Assembly (NCBI GenBank): GCA_017744715.1
Contig: JAGIAT010000004.1
Coordinates: 62,001 to 126,000 of the forward strand
Direction of reading: 5' to 3'
Length of the DNA stretch: 64,000 bases
DNA from: Niabella sp.
GTDB taxonomy: Bacteria; Bacteroidota; Bacteroidia; Chitinophagales; Chitinophagaceae
Below the pieces are notes generated by a model. That model made no database searches and had not been told where the DNA came from. It saw only the letters and a program-made list of their open reading frames with translations. Below are positions 17,031 to 26,685 of the stretch, in pieces. How positions within the stretch are numbered: position 1 is the stretch's first letter; the number at the start of each line of letters is the position of its first letter. The translations under genes and the position numbers were made by a program.

Positions 17031-18344
17031 TCAATTTACCGTACTCCGCCCGATGCTTTCATAGTGAAAGCCCAGCTCCTTCATTTTTTCCAGCGCATAC
17101 ACATTCCGGCCGTCAAAAATAACGGGGGCTTTCAGGTTACGCTTTATTTTTTCAAAATCCGGGTTCCGGAACTCACTCCACTCGGTTAAGATCAGCAGGG
17201 CATCGGCACTCTGCAATGCCTCATACTGACTTTCTGAATACAGCAGCTGGTCACCAAAGAGTTCGCGCACGTTTTCTGTGGCCACGGGATCATATACTTT
17301 CACCGTAGCGCCTGCTGCCAGCAGTTCCCTGATAATGTCTACAGACGGGGCATCGCGGATATCATCCGTTTCCGGCTTAAAGGCCAGCCCCCATAATGCA
17401 AACTGCCGGCCCTCAAGGTTATGATTAAAATACTGGCTGAGCTTTTGCACCAGCCGTTTTTTCTGCTGTGTATTTACGGCAAGTACCGATTGCAGTAATT
17501 TAAAATCGTAGGCATGCTCCTGCGCGGTAAGATTTAATGCCAGCACATCTTTGGGAAAGCAACTGCCGCCGTACCCGATGCCGGGAAACAGGAACCGCTT
17601 GCCAATCCGCTGATCGCTGCCAATGCCAATGCGCACCCAATCTACATTTGCCCCGGTGCGCTCGCAGAGATTGGCGATCTCATTCATAAAGGAGATCTTC
17701 ATTGCAAGGAATGAATTGGCCGCATACTTGGTCATTTCAGCGCTGCGTGCGTCCATGAAATAAATGGGGTTCCCCTGCCGTACAAAGGGATTGTACAGGT
17801 CGGCCATGATTTTTATTGCCCGCTCTGATGTTGTACCAACAACCACCCGCTCCGGCTTCAGGAAATCATCTACCGCAACGCCCTCTCTTAAAAATTCGGG
17901 GTTGGATACCACGTCAAACAACGATGCGGAAAGCCGTTCGGAAAGGATGGCAGATACTTTTTCGGCAGTGCCAACGGGCACCGTACTTTTATTAACGATG
18001 ATCTTATAGGAGCTGATCAGGCTGCCAAGTTGTTCGGCCACCTGCAGTACATACTTCAGGTCTGCCGCACCATCGGCACCGGCGGGTGTTGGAAGGGCCA
18101 GGAAAATCACCACTGCCTCCTCTACGGCCTTTGCAAGATCATCGGTAAAGCTGATCCGTTCTTCCTTAATATTCCGGGCCAGTAATACATCCAGCCCCGG
18201 TTCATAAATGGGTGTTTTACCGTTTCGCAATGCGGCGATCTTCTTCTGATCTACATCTACACATACTACCTGGTTACCTGTTTCAGCAAAACAGGTACCT
18301 GTTACAAGCCCTACATATCCTGTTCCAATAACCGCTATTTTCAT
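17031..18344 (-). CDS. ugd: UDP-glucose 6-dehydrogenase
   Basis: Oxidises UDP-glucose to UDP-glucuronate with two NAD+, supplying precursors for capsule or exopolysaccharide. The 437-residue enzyme has the Rossmann motif GTGYVGLVTG at residues 7-16, the NKSTVPVGT block near 118-126, FLREGVA near 151, and the catalytic Cys262 in GYGGSCFPKD. The C-terminal domain carries KPETDDIRDAPS. It follows map on the same strand with a 55-bp gap, an order not expected for ribosomal clusters, where infA normally comes after map. Confidence 0.95.
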   Translation of the reverse strand: MKIAVIGTGYVGLVTGTCFAETGNQVVCVDVDQKKIAALRNGKTPIYEPGLDVLLARNIKEERISFTDDLAKAVEEAVVIFLALPTPAGADGAADLKYVLQVAEQLGSLISSYKIIVNKSTVPVGTAEKVSAILSERLSASLFDVVSNPEFLREGVAVDDFLKPERVVVGTTSERAIKIMADLYNPFVRQGNPIYFMDARSAEMTKYAANSFLAMKISFMNEIANLCERTGANVDWVRIGIGSDQRIGKRFLFPGIGYGGSCFPKDVLALNLTAQEHAYDFKLLQSVLAVNTQQKKRLVQKLSQYFNHNLEGRQFALWGLAFKPETDDIRDAPSVDIIRELLAAGATVKVYDPVATENVRELFGDQLLYSESQYEALQSADALLILTEWSEFRNPDFEKIKRNLKAPVIFDGRNVYALEKMKELGFHYESIGRSTVN

Positions 18345-18399
18345 ATGTTTTCCTTAAAGATTAAAAATAAAAACCGGCCGGTATCATTGCTGCCGCGGA

Positions 18400-19209
18400 T
18401 CAGGACTTAAGTGTGCACACAAACAACTCGGGGTTTAGTTTTTCAGCTTCCTCAATGGTAGCGTAATTAGAAAGCACATCGGCCTTTCCCGCGCGCACGC
18501 ACACGTCGTGCTCAAAGTGTACGGAAGGACTTCCATCCTTTGTACGCACCGTCCAACCGTCGCTTTCTGTAAAAACATCTTTTTTCCCCAGGTTAATCAT
18601 GGGCTCAATGGCCAGCACCATCCCGCTTTGCAGCTTCATGCCCGTGCCTCTTTTGCCATAGTTGGGCACCTGCGGATCTTCGTGCATCTTCTGGCCCAGG
18701 CCATGGCCTACCAGTTCTCTTACCACGCCGTAGCCATGTCCTTTTTCTGTATAATCCTGAATCGCAAAGCCGATATCCCCGATCCGGTGCCCGGTAGTAG
18801 CTTTTTCGATCCCTTTATATAATGATTCTTTTGTAACCGCTATGAGTTGCTGCGTTGCCGGATCCGGCTCACCGATGGCAAATGTATACGCGTGGTCGCC
18901 ATGCCATTTATCGAGGATCACCCCTACATCAATCGAAACAATATCTCCCTGTTTTAACTCCGTCTTATTGGGAAAGCCATGTACCACCACGTCGTTTACG
19001 GATATGCAGGAATTGAACGGGTAGCCATTATAATTAAGAAAAGAGGGAACCGCGTTATGATCCGCTATAAATTCAGCGATCTTCTTATCCAGGCTCAAAG
19101 TTGTAATTCCGGGTCTCAGGATCTTTGCAATTTCGGTCAGCGTTTTACTTACGAGCAACGCACTCCTGCGCATCAATGCTACCTGGTCGTCTGATTTGAT
19201 TTTTACCAT
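18400..19209 (-). CDS. map: Type I methionine aminopeptidase
   Basis: Removes the initiator methionine from nascent proteins. The 269-residue enzyme shows the pita-bread fold residues: VHGFPN with the first His, DVGVILDKWHGDHAYTF with two metal Asp, GHGLGQKMHEDP with the metal His, and AIEPMINLG with the metal Glu. MVKIKSDDQ at 19209 is preferred; an ATG three codons upstream (19218) is also possible. The start lies just after the U-run of a terminator-like hairpin behind secY. Expression as part of the ribosomal operon may therefore depend on read-through. Confidence 0.95.
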   Translation of the reverse strand: MVKIKSDDQVALMRRSALLVSKTLTEIAKILRPGITTLSLDKKIAEFIADHNAVPSFLNYNGYPFNSCISVNDVVVHGFPNKTELKQGDIVSIDVGVILDKWHGDHAYTFAIGEPDPATQQLIAVTKESLYKGIEKATTGHRIGDIGFAIQDYTEKGHGYGVVRELVGHGLGQKMHEDPQVPNYGKRGTGMKLQSGMVLAIEPMINLGKKDVFTESDGWTVRTKDGSPSVHFEHDVCVRAGKADVLSNYATIEEAEKLNPELFVCTLKS

Positions 19210-19219
19210 ATAATTCATT

Positions 19220-19250
19220 AAAAAAGTCCCGCAACTTGCGCTGCGGGACT
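19220..19250 (-). terminator. Terminator or attenuator between secY and map
   Basis: A perfect 9-bp stem (arms 19225-19233 and 19242-19250) is followed on the minus strand by six U. It is 29 bp behind the secY stop, and its U-run ends next to the map start codon. Confidence 0.85.
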
Positions 19251-19278
19251 GCAAAGTTATTGAATTTCTTATAACGAA

Positions 19279-20619
19279 TTAAATCTGAATGGCGGAGGAA
19301 CTCTGACGTCCCTGGATCCGGCCGCTCTTCATTAACCCATCGTACTGACGCATCATCAGCTGGGTTTCGATCTGTTGTAACGTATCCAGCACCACACCCA
19401 CCATAATCAGCAGCGAAGTACCTCCAAAGAACATGGAGAAGCCATTCGTCATGCCGAAAAGTTTCTGGATCAAACCGGGCAGAATTCCTACAAAAGCCAG
19501 TAAAACGGCACCGGGGAACGTGATCCGGTCCATGATGGTACCGATATAATCCGTTGTTGGCTGACCGGGTTTAACGCCGGGAATAAAACCGTTGTTCTGC
19601 TTCAGGTTGTCAGAAATCTGCTTGGGGTTAAAGATCAATGCGGTATACAGGAAGGTAAAGCCAATTACCACCGTTGCGTAAATCAGCATATACCAGCCAT
19701 TGGTATGATCGGTAAACATCCTTCCCAGATCTGCATTTTTGCTACCCATTGTAAACAGGGTGGGTACAAACATAATGGCCTGAGCAAAGATGATGGGCAT
19801 TACACCGGCACTGTTCACTTTCAGCGGCAGGAACTGGCGTGCGCCACCAAACTGGCGGTTACCAACGATCTGCTTTGCATAGTTCACCGGCACCTTCCGT
19901 ACGCCCTGTACCAACAGGATGGATCCCATAATGATACCGATAAACAGCGCAATCTCAATAATAAAGATCAGGATATCACCGGTACGGGTAGAACGGAACG
20001 TAAGCTCCTGTGCTACCGACTGCGGTAAACGTCCCAGGATCCCCACCATAATGATAAGGGAAGTACCGTTACCCAATCCTTTATCCGTGATCTTTTCACC
20101 CAGCCACATTACGAATAACGTTCCGGTAGTAAGCAGGATAATGGTTGTTAATGAAAAATAGAAGCTGCCGTATCCGGGCATGATCGCCGGTCCGGAAGTT
20201 TGCTGCAGGTAAGCCAGGTATGCAAATGCCTGAACGAAGGTTACCACTACGGTAAGATACCGTGTGATCTGGTTGATCTTCTTACGGCCGCTCTCGCCTT
20301 CTTTCTGCATTTTCTGGAACGAAGGCACCAGAACGGTCATCAGCTGCATAAAGATAGATGCGGTAATGTAAGGCATTACACCCAATGCAAAAATAGAAGC
20401 CTGTTCAAATGCACCACCGGCAAAGGTATTGATCAGATCCAGGATGCCATTTTGCGCATTGTTTTTCTGCAGGGCCTCTAAAGTAACCGGGTTAATACCG
20501 GGCAATGGTATGTATTTACCGATCCGGTAAATAAAAATAAGCAACAAAGTGAAAAGAATTTTACTCCTTAGCTCTTCAATGCTCCATATGTTCTTAAGTG
20601 TAGTAATTAGTTTTTTCAC
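19279..20619 (-). CDS. secY: Preprotein translocase subunit SecY
   Basis: The channel subunit of the Sec translocon. The 446-residue protein has ten transmembrane segments, the N-terminal YIPLPGINP loop, the MPYITASIFMQL region of helix 2, the GLGNGTSLIIMVGI loop and the conserved FNPKQISDNLKQNNGFIPGVKPG cytosolic segment that contacts the ribosome. It lies 74 bp behind rplO at the end of the spc operon, and a terminator follows. Confidence 0.97.
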   Translation of the reverse strand: MKKLITTLKNIWSIEELRSKILFTLLLIFIYRIGKYIPLPGINPVTLEALQKNNAQNGILDLINTFAGGAFEQASIFALGVMPYITASIFMQLMTVLVPSFQKMQKEGESGRKKINQITRYLTVVVTFVQAFAYLAYLQQTSGPAIMPGYGSFYFSLTTIILLTTGTLFVMWLGEKITDKGLGNGTSLIIMVGILGRLPQSVAQELTFRSTRTGDILIFIIEIALFIGIIMGSILLVQGVRKVPVNYAKQIVGNRQFGGARQFLPLKVNSAGVMPIIFAQAIMFVPTLFTMGSKNADLGRMFTDHTNGWYMLIYATVVIGFTFLYTALIFNPKQISDNLKQNNGFIPGVKPGQPTTDYIGTIMDRITFPGAVLLAFVGILPGLIQKLFGMTNGFSMFFGGTSLLIMVGVVLDTLQQIETQLMMRQYDGLMKSGRIQGRQSSSAIQI

Positions 20620-20693
20620 CTGATTCTTCTTAATTAGTCAATTCTCCAAAATTAAAAGACGCACTACGTGCGTCAAAATTTATTTTCGAGAAA

Positions 20694-21143
20694 TTATTTT
20701 AAAACTTCAACAGACCCACCGGCGGCTTCGATTGCAGCCTTTGCTTTTTCGCTGATGGCGTGAACTTTAAAAGTGAATTTGCCTTTAATTTCTCCATTAC
20801 CCAAAACCTTTACTCTATCTGTTTTACCGATAAAGCCCATTGCGTAAAGATTTTCAGTAGAAAAATCAGAAATGTTATGTGTTTCGGCCCACTGATCTAC
20901 CTGACCGATATTAATGATCTTGTAAACGATTTTGTCCGGATTTTTGAACCCTCTTTTCGGAGTACGGCGCTGAATCGGCATCTGGCCTCCTTCGTGTCCT
21001 AATTTCCGTTTGTAACCGGCACGGCTTTGTCCGCCTTTGTTACCTTTTGTGGAGGTACCACCAAAACCGGAACCTTCACCACGACCAATTCTTTTTTCTT
21101 TGTGTACAGCGCCTTTTGCAGGTCTTAATTCATGTAATTTCAT
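20694..21143 (-). CDS. rplO: 50S ribosomal protein L15
   Basis: A 149-residue large-subunit protein that organises 23S rRNA near the central protuberance. The N-terminus is the extended basic GRGEGSGFGGTSTKGNKGGQSR arm and the C-terminus the KAAIEAAGGSVEVLK globular end. It sits 115 bp behind rpmD, a wide gap for this operon. That gap holds no coding sequence. Confidence 0.97.
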   Translation of the reverse strand: MKLHELRPAKGAVHKEKRIGRGEGSGFGGTSTKGNKGGQSRAGYKRKLGHEGGQMPIQRRTPKRGFKNPDKIVYKIINIGQVDQWAETHNISDFSTENLYAMGFIGKTDRVKVLGNGEIKGKFTFKVHAISEKAKAAIEAAGGSVEVLK

Positions 21144-21258
21144 CGCTTTATTTTTTTACTTACGCTCCAAAAGCAGGAGCTCGCTTGTTAATAATGTACC
21201 TGTTTAAACAAGGTCGGATAGCAGAGAAAGTGCAAATATAAATCCCTGAAGCGGAATT

Positions 21259-21438
21259 TTATAATTCTTCTACTTTAACCATATGCTCCACCTTACGGAT
21301 CATGCCCAAAATTTGCGGAGTGGCTTCTACTTCTTTGCTGCTGTTGGTTTTATTCAATCCTAAAGCCTTTAACGTGAGCTTCTGCCTTTCCGGGCGGTCG
21401 ATCGGGCTTTTTACTAAAGTAACTTTTATCTTTTTCAT
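21259..21438 (-). CDS. rpmD: 50S ribosomal protein L30
   Basis: A 59-residue protein, translated by hand. It starts MKKIKVTLVKSPIDRPERQ and ends MVKVEEL, with the family's LGLNKTN and GMIRKVEHMV segments. It binds 23S rRNA on the large subunit. It fills the expected place between rpsE and rplO and is easily missed by length cut-offs. Confidence 0.95.
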   Translation of the reverse strand: MKKIKVTLVKSPIDRPERQKLTLKALGLNKTNSSKEVEATPQILGMIRKVEHMVKVEEL

Positions 21439-21519
21439 AATCTCAGATTTGAGATTTGAGATTTGAGATTTGAGATTTTTATAAACCTCAAACCATAAAC
21501 CTCAAACCATAAATATTTC
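21439..21519. repeat. Microsatellite-like repeats in the rpsE-rpmD spacer
   Basis: Four to five tandem copies of the heptamer GAGATTT occupy 21445-21478. Two copies of the 14-mer AAACCTCAAACCAT follow at about 21483-21510. They lie inside the transcribed ribosomal operon. Confidence 0.85.
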
Positions 21520-22038
21520 TTATCCGTTAAATACTTTCTTTAAACCTAAAGAGCGGGTCTTTGCTACATGTACAGGCTCCCGCATCATTGCCAGGGCTTT
21601 AAAGGTAGCTTTTACCACGTTGTGTGGGTTTGCTGATCCCAGGTTTTTCGCCAACACGTCTGTAAGACCTGCAGCTTCCAATACGGCGCGCATAGAGCCT
21701 CCGGCGATAACACCAGTACCCGCAGAAGCCGGTTTTACCATTACCTTGGCAGCACCCTCTTTTGCCCACTGATCATGAGGAATGGTACCCTTCATGATAG
21801 GAACTTTAATGAGGTTTTTCTTTGCATCTTCGATTCCTTTTGTAATAGCTTCCTGAACTTCCTTCGCCTTTCCTAAACCATGTCCTACAACACCATTGCC
21901 ATCTCCTACAACAACCAACGCGGAAAAGCTGAATGCACGGCCTCCTTTAGTTGTTTTTACTACACGATTAATAGCTACAACCTTGTCTTTTAATTCAAGA
22001 TCGCCGGCCTTAACATTGTTGAAATTAACTGTTGACAT
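21520..22038 (-). CDS. rpsE: 30S ribosomal protein S5
   Basis: A 172-residue small-subunit protein important for decoding accuracy. It has the double-stranded RNA-binding-like N-domain ([23 protein letters not shown]) and the C-terminal [27 protein letters not shown] block. It is 26 bp behind rplR, close enough for coupling. Confidence 0.97.
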   Translation of the reverse strand: MSTVNFNNVKAGDLELKDKVVAINRVVKTTKGGRAFSFSALVVVGDGNGVVGHGLGKAKEVQEAITKGIEDAKKNLIKVPIMKGTIPHDQWAKEGAAKVMVKPASAGTGVIAGGSMRAVLEAAGLTDVLAKNLGSANPHNVVKATFKALAMMREPVHVAKTRSLGLKKVFNG

Positions 22039-22064
22039 TATTTCGTTTTAGATTGAATAACTTT

Positions 22065-22421
22065 TTAAAATTGCAAACCACCTTCTCTTGCACCTTCAGC
22101 AACTGCTTTTACCCGTCCGTGGTACAAATAACCACCTCTGTCAAAAACCACTGTTGTTACTTTCAGATCAGCCGCTTTGCGGGCAATAGCAGCACCCACC
22201 AGCTTGCTTAATTCGGATTTGGTACCGGATTGGGCTTTAATATCCTTGTCTTTTGTAGACGCAGCTGCAATGGTAAGTCCCTGCACATCATCGATCAATT
22301 GTGCGTAGATATCCGTATTGCTCCGGAATACCGCCAGTCTTGGCTTTTGTGATGTACCGCTCACTTTCTGACGGATGATGCGGCGAATGCTGGTTCTTCT
22401 TTGAACTTTTGCGTTTGACAT
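22065..22421 (-). CDS. rplR: 50S ribosomal protein L18
   Basis: Binds 5S rRNA in the central protuberance. The 118-residue form starts at [11 protein letters not shown] (ATG at 22421); an upstream extension is part of the spacer and is not family-like. [17 protein letters not shown] and the C-terminal [25 protein letters not shown] are typical. Confidence 0.96.
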   Translation of the reverse strand: MSNAKVQRRTSIRRIIRQKVSGTSQKPRLAVFRSNTDIYAQLIDDVQGLTIAAASTKDKDIKAQSGTKSELSKLVGAAIARKAADLKVTTVVFDRGGYLYHGRVKAVAEGAREGGLQF

Positions 22422-22460
22422 TGTTTCTTTATTTATTTCCCTGATGCTGCCAGGGATCAT

Positions 22461-22541
22461 TTGAAAATTTGAAGATTTGAAAATTTGAAAATGATTAATG
22501 AATAAATTTTCAAATTAATTCATTTTCAAATCTTCAAATTA
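22461..22541. repeat. AT-rich inverted repeat in the rplR-rplF spacer
   Basis: Words AATTTGAAGATTTGAAAAT (about 22466-22490) and their complement CATTTTCAAATCTTCAAAT (about 22521-22539) flank ATGAATAAATTTTCAAATTA. The transcript could form a long AU-rich hairpin inside the operon. Confidence 0.8.
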
Positions 22542-22542
22542 T

Positions 22543-23097
22543 TTATTTACCTGCAGATTTACCTGCTTTCTTGCGTACGATTTCACCTACAAAGCGTACC
22601 CCTTTTCCTTTGTACGGCTCGGGTTTACGCAGGCTGCGGATCTTGGCGCATACCGCACCTACCAGCTGCTTGTCGCTTCCGCTGATGGTAATCGTAGGGT
22701 TCTGTCCTTTTACGGTTTCAGTAACCACTGTCAGTTCTTTAGGAATATCAAAAATGATATTGTGCGAATATCCCAAAGAAAGATCCAGCTGGTTGCCCTG
22801 GTTGGTAGCTTTATAACCTACACCCACCAGTTCCATCTTTTTTTCAAATCCGTTTGTAACACCTTCCACCAGGTTGGCCACAAGCGCACGGGTTAAGCCA
22901 TGCAGGGCGCGGTGCTGGATCTGATCAGAAGGACGGGTAATGGTAACCTGACCGTCTTTTACTTCTACTTTGATATCTGTGTTTACGGCCTGTTTCAGCT
23001 CTCCTTTTTTACCTTTAACAGTAACAACGTTGTCGTTTCCTACTGCTACGGTAACGCCTTCCGGAATGGAGATTACTTGTTTACCTATACGAGACAT
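22543..23097 (-). CDS. rplF: 50S ribosomal protein L6
   Basis: A 184-residue protein with two similar alpha/beta domains. It contributes to the sarcin-ricin loop region. MSRIGKQVISIPEGV opens it, and the signature KPEPYKGKGVRF is near residue 155. A repeat-containing 121-bp gap separates it from rplR. Confidence 0.97.
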   Translation of the reverse strand: MSRIGKQVISIPEGVTVAVGNDNVVTVKGKKGELKQAVNTDIKVEVKDGQVTITRPSDQIQHRALHGLTRALVANLVEGVTNGFEKKMELVGVGYKATNQGNQLDLSLGYSHNIIFDIPKELTVVTETVKGQNPTITISGSDKQLVGAVCAKIRSLRKPEPYKGKGVRFVGEIVRKKAGKSAGK

Positions 23098-23197
23098 AAA
23101 AATTAGTTTATTGTTTCTTATTTATTGTTGATACGTCCGGCAACCGGTCAGCCTGTTAGGTATCGGCTTAATGTATTGCCGGTTTAATGACATTTGA

Positions 23198-23596
23198 TTA
23201 ATAGATGTGGCAAAGCACCTCACCACCTACGTTCTGAGAACGGGCATCTTTATCGGTCATTACTCCTTTAGAAGTAGACAGGATGGCGATTCCCAGACCG
23301 TTCTTTACACGGCGGATATCCGCGGGTTTAGCGTATTGACGCAGCCCCGGGCGGCTTACTCTTTCCAGGCTCTGAATAGCGGGCTGCTTGGTAGTAGCAT
23401 CGTATTTCAAAGCGATTTTGATTACCCCTTGCTTATTATCTTCCTCAAACTTATACTTCAGGATATATCCTTGATTATATAAGATCTCCGTCATACGTTT
23501 TTTAAGGTTCGATGCAGGAATATCTACAATACGGTGACCTGCCATCTGAGCGTTACGTATTCTTGTTAAAAAATCTGCAATTGGATCTGTTACCAT
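23198..23596 (-). CDS. rpsH: 30S ribosomal protein S8
   Basis: A 132-residue central-domain assembly protein that binds 16S rRNA helix 21. The N-terminus is DPIADFLTRIRNAQ and the C-terminal signature is GLGIAILSTSKGVMTDKDAR. In E. coli S8 also represses the spc operon; no matching mRNA site can be assigned here. Confidence 0.97.
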   Translation of the reverse strand: MVTDPIADFLTRIRNAQMAGHRIVDIPASNLKKRMTEILYNQGYILKYKFEEDNKQGVIKIALKYDATTKQPAIQSLERVSRPGLRQYAKPADIRRVKNGLGIAILSTSKGVMTDKDARSQNVGGEVLCHIY

Positions 23597-23683
23597 TTTA
23601 TATATGAATTATATCAGTTCAAAATTTAGTGGGTGGTTTATTTTAAAAGCCCATACCCTGTCTTACGGCTTTGTGCTGCTGAA

Positions 23684-23953
23684 TTACCAGCTCGCTTTCT
23701 TTAAGCCCGGAATTTTACCATTCAACGCCATATCCCTTAAGGCAACCCGGGAAATCCCGAAGTAACGCACATAACCTTTAGGACGGCCTGTTAATTGGCA
23801 ACGGTTTTTCAAACGCACTTTAGAAGAGTTTTTAGGCAGCTTGTCCAAAGCGGCATAATCACCGGCTTTTTTCAGCTCCTCTCTTTTAGCGGCGTATTGC
23901 TCCACCATTTTTTCTCTTTTTACCTGACGGGCTTTAATTGAAGTTTTTGCCAT
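23684..23953 (-). CDS. rpsN: 30S ribosomal protein S14 (zinc-free type)
   Basis: An 89-residue S14. Only one Cys ([19 protein letters not shown]) is present, so the four-Cys zinc ribbon of the short C+ form is absent and this is the longer C- form. It lies 88 bp downstream of rplE. Confidence 0.96.
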   Translation of the reverse strand: MAKTSIKARQVKREKMVEQYAAKREELKKAGDYAALDKLPKNSSKVRLKNRCQLTGRPKGYVRYFGISRVALRDMALNGKIPGLKKASW

Positions 23954-24041
23954 GTTTGATTAAATTCTAAATTCCAGATTCTAAGTTTCGGGGCGGTTGC
24001 CGTTCCAAGCTTAAGAACCGGTGATTTGTGATTTTATAAAA

Positions 24042-24608
24042 TTACTTTTTAGCGTTTTTAAAGGGCATGCCCAGTTCCTTCAACAGTTCGTATGCCTCTT
24101 CATCTGTTTGGGCTGTGGTCACAAAAGTGATATCCATACCCGTGATCTTATTCACCTTATCGATATCGATCTCAGGGAAGATGATTTGCTCTGTAACACC
24201 CATGGTATAGTTTCCGCGGCCGTCGAAAGATTTTTCGTTGATCCCTTTAAAATCACGTACGCGGGGTAATGCCACCGCAATCAGGCGATCCAGGAACTCG
24301 TACATTTTTTCACCACGCAGGGTTACACGCGCACCGATGGGCATGGCCTTACGCAGCTTAAAGTTAGAAATATCTTTTTTAGAGTTGGTTACCACTGCTT
24401 TCTGACCGGTAATGGTGCTCAGCTCGTCTACGGCTACGTCAACCAGCTTTTTGTCGGTTACGGCACCGTTTACACCACGGTTGATGCAGATCTTTTCCAG
24501 TTTAGGAGCCTGCATTACAGAACTGTAAGCAAACTTCTTCACTAACGCCGGAACCACTTCATTTTTATATTTTGTGGCCAGCCTGGGGATATATGTTTTA
24601 GTACTCAT
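24042..24608 (-). CDS. rplE: 50S ribosomal protein L5
   Basis: A 188-residue 5S rRNA-binding protein that also contacts the P-site t[13 protein letters not shown] and [33 protein letters not shown] are the family blocks. It begins 32 bp downstream of rplX. Confidence 0.97.
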   Translation of the reverse strand: MSTKTYIPRLATKYKNEVVPALVKKFAYSSVMQAPKLEKICINRGVNGAVTDKKLVDVAVDELSTITGQKAVVTNSKKDISNFKLRKAMPIGARVTLRGEKMYEFLDRLIAVALPRVRDFKGINEKSFDGRGNYTMGVTEQIIFPEIDIDKVNKITGMDITFVTTAQTDEEAYELLKELGMPFKNAKK

Positions 24609-24640
24609 GGTCTATTACTTTATTTGCGATACACAAAAGA

Positions 24641-25000
24641 TTAGATTTTTTCTCCTGATTTTTTAAAGATGCGCAATGTTTTGCCCTCTTCGCGCTGACG
24701 CGTTACTTTAGAAGGCGCCTTTGCTTTTGCATCCCACAGCATTACATTGCTGATATGAATCGGAGCTTCTACTTTTACAATACCACCCTTTGTATTCTGG
24801 GCGGAGGGTTTGGTATGTTTGGTTTTGATGTTTACACCCTCAACCAGCACTTTTCCATCTTCAACCAACACCTCTTTCACTAACCGTGGTTTATATTCAA
24901 ACTTACCGTTATCATCTTTGCGGGGTTTTGCAGCGCCGCTGATAACAATAACCAAATCGCCTTTTTTAATATTGTACTTGGGTTTAAATCTTTTGCTCAT
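24641..25000 (-). CDS. rplX: 50S ribosomal protein L24
   Basis: A 119-residue assembly initiator protein with a KOW motif (IKKGDLVIVISGAAKPRK). Compared with typical L24 it carries a basic N-terminal extension (SKRFKPKYN) and an insertion before PRLVKEVLVEDGKVLVEGVN. Confidence 0.96.
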   Translation of the reverse strand: MSKRFKPKYNIKKGDLVIVISGAAKPRKDDNGKFEYKPRLVKEVLVEDGKVLVEGVNIKTKHTKPSAQNTKGGIVKVEAPIHISNVMLWDAKAKAPSKVTRQREEGKTLRIFKKSGEKI

Positions 25001-25101
25001 TTTTTTATGCTTTCTTTATGCTTAATGCGCGGGCTCAAGGCTTAACGCTATTTTTTATGGATGGAATGCCTTCAGCACTTTGCATTAGGCATTTAGCTCA
25101 T

Positions 25102-25470
25102 TTATAACACCTCCGGAGCTAACGAAACGATCCTCATATATCCTTTATCACGAAGCTCCCGGGCTACCGGTCCGAAGATACGGGTACCTCTCGGTTCATC
25201 AGATGCGTTCAGGATAACAACGGCGTTGTCATCAAAACGAATGTACGAACCATCTTTACGGCGCAATTTGTTAGTAGTACGTACAATTACCGCTTTAGCA
25301 ACGGTTCCTTTTTTAATTCCCCCTGCCGGAGCTGCGTCTTTTACTGTTACAACGATTTTATCGCCAATTTTTGCATAGCGTTGTCCGCTGTTACCCAGTA
25401 CGCGGATACAAAGAACTTCTTTTGCGCCACTATTATCCGCCACGTTCAACCGGCTTTCTTGCTGAATCAT
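25102..25470 (-). CDS. rplN: 50S ribosomal protein L14
   Basis: A 122-residue interface protein that contacts 16S rRNA and binds the silencing factor Rsf[27 protein letters not shown] and [28 protein letters not shown] are diagnostic. Confidence 0.97.
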   Translation of the reverse strand: MIQQESRLNVADNSGAKEVLCIRVLGNSGQRYAKIGDKIVVTVKDAAPAGGIKKGTVAKAVIVRTTNKLRRKDGSYIRFDDNAVVILNASDEPRGTRIFGPVARELRDKGYMRIVSLAPEVL

Positions 25471-25603
25471 TTTCTTAAAGATTTGAGATTTGGGTTCCGA
25501 TGGTTATCGGATTAAGCGTTGAGAGGCTTGTACCCCGAAATCTATTTTAAAAAATATTATCTGTTTCCAAATTTTGAATACTGACTGCTCAATACCCAAA
25601 TGC

Positions 25604-25861
25604 TTATTTTACTTTTTCGATAACCTCAACCAGTCTCCAGCGCTTCAATTTGCTCAAGGGGCGGGTTTCCATAATTTTAACGGTATCCCCAATGCTGCAC
25701 TCATTCTTTTCGTCATGAGCGTGGAACTTGGTCGTTTTTTTAAGGAACTTACCGTAAATAGGGTGCTTTACTTTTCTTTCCACGGCAACAGTGATGGTTT
25801 TTGTCATCTTGTTGCTGGTAACCACACCTATTCTTGTTTTTCTTAAATTTCTTTCAGACAT
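25604..25861 (-). CDS. rpsQ: 30S ribosomal protein S17
   Basis: An 85-residue OB-fold protein that nucleates assembly of the 16S 5' domain. The signature [23 protein letters not shown] is complete. The 133-bp gap to rplN has no gene. Confidence 0.96.
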   Translation of the reverse strand: MSERNLRKTRIGVVTSNKMTKTITVAVERKVKHPIYGKFLKKTTKFHAHDEKNECSIGDTVKIMETRPLSKLKRWRLVEVIEKVK

Positions 25862-25895
25862 TTTATTTTACCTTTTGGCTTGTACAAAATTGCTG

Positions 25896-26117
25896 TTACG
25901 CTTTCGCAGCTTCGCTGCCTTGGTTTTGTTTTAAAAACGTTTCAATCCGGGCGATATCTTTGCGCAGTGCACGGATAGACATCGGATTCTCCAGCGGAGA
26001 GATCGCGTGTGCGAACTCCAGTTTTTTCAGGCGCTGCTTGGACTGCTCCAGCTGAACCTTTAAATCTTCTGCGCCCAATCCTTTTATGCTGCCTATAAAT
26101 TCTTGTTTCTTTGACAT
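25896..26117 (-). CDS. rpmC: 50S ribosomal protein L29
   Basis: A 73-residue two-helix protein at the polypeptide exit tunnel, next to L23. The LEFAHAISPLENPMSIRALRKDIARIETFL helix is typical. It lies 14 bp downstream of rplP. Confidence 0.95.
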   Translation of the reverse strand: MSKKQEFIGSIKGLGAEDLKVQLEQSKQRLKKLEFAHAISPLENPMSIRALRKDIARIETFLKQNQGSEAAKA

Positions 26118-26131
26118 CTTAATTTGATTTA

Positions 26132-26554
26132 TTAATTAGTAACTAAATCCCTACGCATGGTGAACTTAGTCTTGATCGGCAGTTTACCAGATGCTAATTC
26201 CAGTGCTCTGCGTGCAACTTCCTCGCTTACTCCGTCCACTTCAAAAATGATACGGCCGGGTTGTACAACAGCAGCCCAATATTCAAGGTTACCTTTACCT
26301 TTACCCATACGAACCTCTGCAGGCTTCTTGGTGATGGGTTTATCAGGGAAAATGCGGATCCATACGTTCCCTTCCCTTTTCATGCTACGGGTAAGTGCCT
26401 GACGGGCAGCCTCAATCTGGCGGTCCGTAATCCAGTGAGAATCCTGGGCTTTTAAAGCATAAGAACCAAACGAAATGGTAGTCCCTCTTTTCGCGTCGCC
26501 TTTCATGCGACCCTTTTGCATTTTCCTGTGCTTTGTTCTCTTCGGTTGTAACAT
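26132..26554 (-). CDS. rplP: 50S ribosomal protein L16
   Basis: A 140-residue protein that stabilises the A-site and connects to 5S rRNA. It has the [18 protein letters not shown] start, [24 protein letters not shown] and the C-terminal [12 protein letters not shown] segment. Confidence 0.97.
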   Translation of the reverse strand: MLQPKRTKHRKMQKGRMKGDAKRGTTISFGSYALKAQDSHWITDRQIEAARQALTRSMKREGNVWIRIFPDKPITKKPAEVRMGKGKGNLEYWAAVVQPGRIIFEVDGVSEEVARRALELASGKLPIKTKFTMRRDLVTN

Positions 26555-26685
26555 CTTTCTTAATTTGAAAATTTGAAAATGTGAGAATGTGAAAATGAAC
26601 CCTCACAACCAAACTACTATTTTATAAGATGGATAACAGGAAACACAAATTTTCACATTTCCTAATTTCCACATCTACACATCAA
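26555..26685. repeat. Word repeats with complementary halves in the rplP-rpsC spacer
   Basis: One half reads TTGAAAATTTGAAAATGTG and GAATGTGAAAATG; the other half, about 60 bp away, reads AAATTTTCACATTTCC and TTCCACATC. The halves are partly complementary and could pair in the mRNA. Confidence 0.6.
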